From Gammaproteobacteria bacterium (lineage in GTDB: Bacteria > Gemmatimonadota > Gemmatimonadetes > Longimicrobiales > Gaopeijiaceae), in contig JAHEKL010000156.1 of the NCBI GenBank assembly GCA_024638345.1, forward strand, positions 1-6,745: DNA of 6,745 bases. The letters are read 5' to 3'. The notes beneath the pieces were generated by a model. That model searched no databases. It was not told the DNA's origin and saw only the letters and a list, made by a program, of their open reading frames with translations. The position numbers and the translations under genes are program-made. This document shows, piece after piece, positions 5,650 to 6,745 of this stretch (its first letter is position 1; the number at the start of each line of letters is the position of its first letter).

Positions 5650-6669
5650 GTGAAGACCGCGGTGCCTCTCCCCTCAGCCTACGACAGCACGGTTCCGGGG
5701 GTCGGCCACACCCGGTCACCGTCCTCTTCGCCAAACCCGCCCAAGCTCGCCGTTCACCCGAAGGAGCCAGTGGAGAATCGATCCGCCGAAGGCGCGTCGG
5801 ATTCTCGCGGAAAGGTGGTGGCGATAAGCCAAGTCGGTCTGTTTGCGCTTGCTCTGCTCTACACGATTCATATCGCAAAACCGATTCTGCTCCCTGTCGT
5901 GCTTGCGGTCCTCTTCAGCTTCCTCCTCGCGCCGGCAGTGACCACGGTCCGGGGCTATGGACTGCCGCGTGGGCTCGCATCGGTAATCGTCCTGGTCAGC
6001 GTGACGTTATCCGCGGGCTTCGCGTTGGCCAGTCTGTTCGGCCCTGCAGCCGAGTGGATCGCGGAGGCCCCGACTCATGTCGAACGGGTGGAGGATCGAA
6101 TCCGGGTCATCCTGGAGCCGGTGGAGCAGATGTCACAGGCGGCGGATGAAGTCGAGGAGGCGTTGGGTGGTGAAGAAGAAGGGGCGCTCGTGTCCATGGA
6201 GAGCGAAACCCTGTTCGACTTCCTGCTCGCCCGCGCCCGTGCCCTCTTGGGTGGCCTCGTGATTACCTGGGCTCTGATCCTCTTCTTTCTCTCGTCAGGT
6301 GATCTGTTCCTGCGGAAGCTCGTCCGCGTACTCCCCGAGCTGAAGAGTCGTAAGCGCGCCGTGAGGGTCTCCCGGACGATTCGGGCGAATCTCTCGCACC
6401 ATCTCCTGACCGTGACGGTCATCAATAGCGCCCTGGGCCTGACCGTCGGGACGACCCTCGCGTTGTTGGGCATGCCCAATCCGGTGCTGTGGGGCGCCAT
6501 GGCCGCGGTTCTCAATTACGTCCCGTACGTGGGAGCCCTCATTGGGGTCGGCGTCGTCGGGATGGTCTCTATGAGCACGTTCGAGGCTTTGGTTCCATGG
6601 TATTTAGTGTTAGGGTGTGTTTATTTCTACTACGTATTCGATGGGATCACTCCCAAAGCAAATTCTTAA
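5650..6669 (+). CDS. AI-2E/PerM-family permease, C-terminus replaced by AT-rich tail (truncated)
   Basis: An inner-membrane permease of the AI-2E transporter family (PerM/TqsA/YdiK relatives); substrates vary and are often unknown. Numbering from GTG 5650: residues 1-55 are a Pro/Ser-rich cytosolic extension. Membrane segments follow at about 57-74, 77-96 and 108-131, then an amphipathic, Glu-rich soluble helix region (135-185), a helix at about 199-216 ending FFLSSGD, the RTIRANLSHHLL segment, and the diagnostic core GMPNPVLWGAMAAVLNYVPYVGALIG (residues 274-299, in two halves). The last normal codon is about TGG at 6598-6600. After it composition and codon use change sharply (TTA, TAT, TGT, GTT) and a TAA ends the frame after 22 more residues. 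The distal helices and the usual ITP-to-end region are absent, although the tail contains ITP by chance or distant homology. The start is uncertain: GTG 5650 has the best site, but GTG 5770 would remove an extension the family does not usually have. Confidence 0.85.
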   Translation: MKTAVPLPSAYDSTVPGVGHTRSPSSSPNPPKLAVHPKEPVENRSAEGASDSRGKVVAISQVGLFALALLYTIHIAKPILLPVVLAVLFSFLLAPAVTTVRGYGLPRGLASVIVLVSVTLSAGFALASLFGPAAEWIAEAPTHVERVEDRIRVILEPVEQMSQAADEVEEALGGEEEGALVSMESETLFDFLLARARALLGGLVITWALILFFLSSGDLFLRKLVRVLPELKSRKRAVRVSRTIRANLSHHLLTVTVINSALGLTVGTTLALLGMPNPVLWGAMAAVLNYVPYVGALIGVGVVGMVSMSTFEALVPWYLVLGCVYFYYVFDGITPKANS

Positions 6670-6672
6670 TAT

Positions 6673-6690
6673 AATATTAATATTAATATT
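6673..6690. repeat. Three tandem AATATT units forming an 18-bp perfect palindrome
   Basis: AATATT repeats three times without interruption, and the 18 bases equal their own reverse complement. It lies in the AT-rich patch that follows the permease frame (about 6601-6700) and is unlike anything else in the window. It may be a mobile-element edge, a replication or assembly artefact, or low-complexity DNA. Confidence 0.85.
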
Positions 6691-6745
6691 ACTGTACTTC
6701 ACAGAAACCATGACACTCGCGGCAGCGTGGCAGCACAAGTGGAAT

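Noticed and set aside
617..6103. GGATCGAATCC occurring three times (617-627, 4026-4036, 6093-6103)
   Set aside because: All copies are inside coding regions, two in the same Ile-Glu-Ser codon context, with no conserved flanks. Codon usage explains it better than a regulatory or repeat element.
6710..6745. Open frame MTLAAAWQHKWN running off the window end
   Set aside because: Only 12 codons are visible, there is no ribosome binding site, and it follows the anomalous AT-rich patch.

Overview
The window is GC-rich, gene-dense bacterial DNA with every convincing gene on the + strand. A class A penicillin-binding protein, a lipoprotein signal peptide and a small signal-peptide-bearing beta-barrel protein point to a diderm (Gram-negative-type) bacterium. 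The composition and gene style would fit Gemmatimonadota or a similar high-GC phylum, but that is a guess and no marker gene is present.

Layout. Positions 1-1227 hold the transpeptidase half of a bifunctional peptidoglycan synthase whose 5' part lies outside the window. Its stop codon overlaps the start of a soluble, ClsB-like phospholipase D/cardiolipin synthase (1227-2501). A 380-base stretch without a gene follows (2502-2881), holding one short hairpin. Next comes a run of small envelope or stress-type genes: a CsbD-family protein (2882-3085) followed by a perfect 12-bp hairpin; an ElaB/YqjD-like tail-anchored helical protein (3285-3608); a 230-residue coiled-coil lipoprotein (3680-4372) followed by a perfect 14-bp hairpin; a DUF4235-type two-helix membrane protein (4525-4815); and a small outer-membrane beta-barrel protein (4993-5568) followed by a 9-bp GC hairpin. 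The last gene is an AI-2E/PerM-family permease (5650-6669).

The permease runs normally through its conserved core, then meets an abrupt change to AT-rich sequence at about 6600. It ends at a TAA just before an AATATT triplet-repeat palindrome (6673-6690). The distal membrane helices of the family are missing. This is either a real insertion or recombination boundary, or an artefact at a contig or read end.

How the genes may work together (inference): the first pair couples cell-wall synthesis with anionic phospholipid synthesis. The middle run resembles a stationary-phase or osmotic/envelope-stress set: CsbD, an ElaB/YqjD-like anchor, a periplasmic coiled-coil lipoprotein, DUF4235 and a small OMP. 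Most genes have their own Shine-Dalgarno site, and hairpins divide the run into at least three likely transcription units. I found no phage, CRISPR, toxin-antitoxin, tRNA or rRNA features. Apart from the 3' junction and the unusual grouping of small envelope genes, the window looks like ordinary chromosome.
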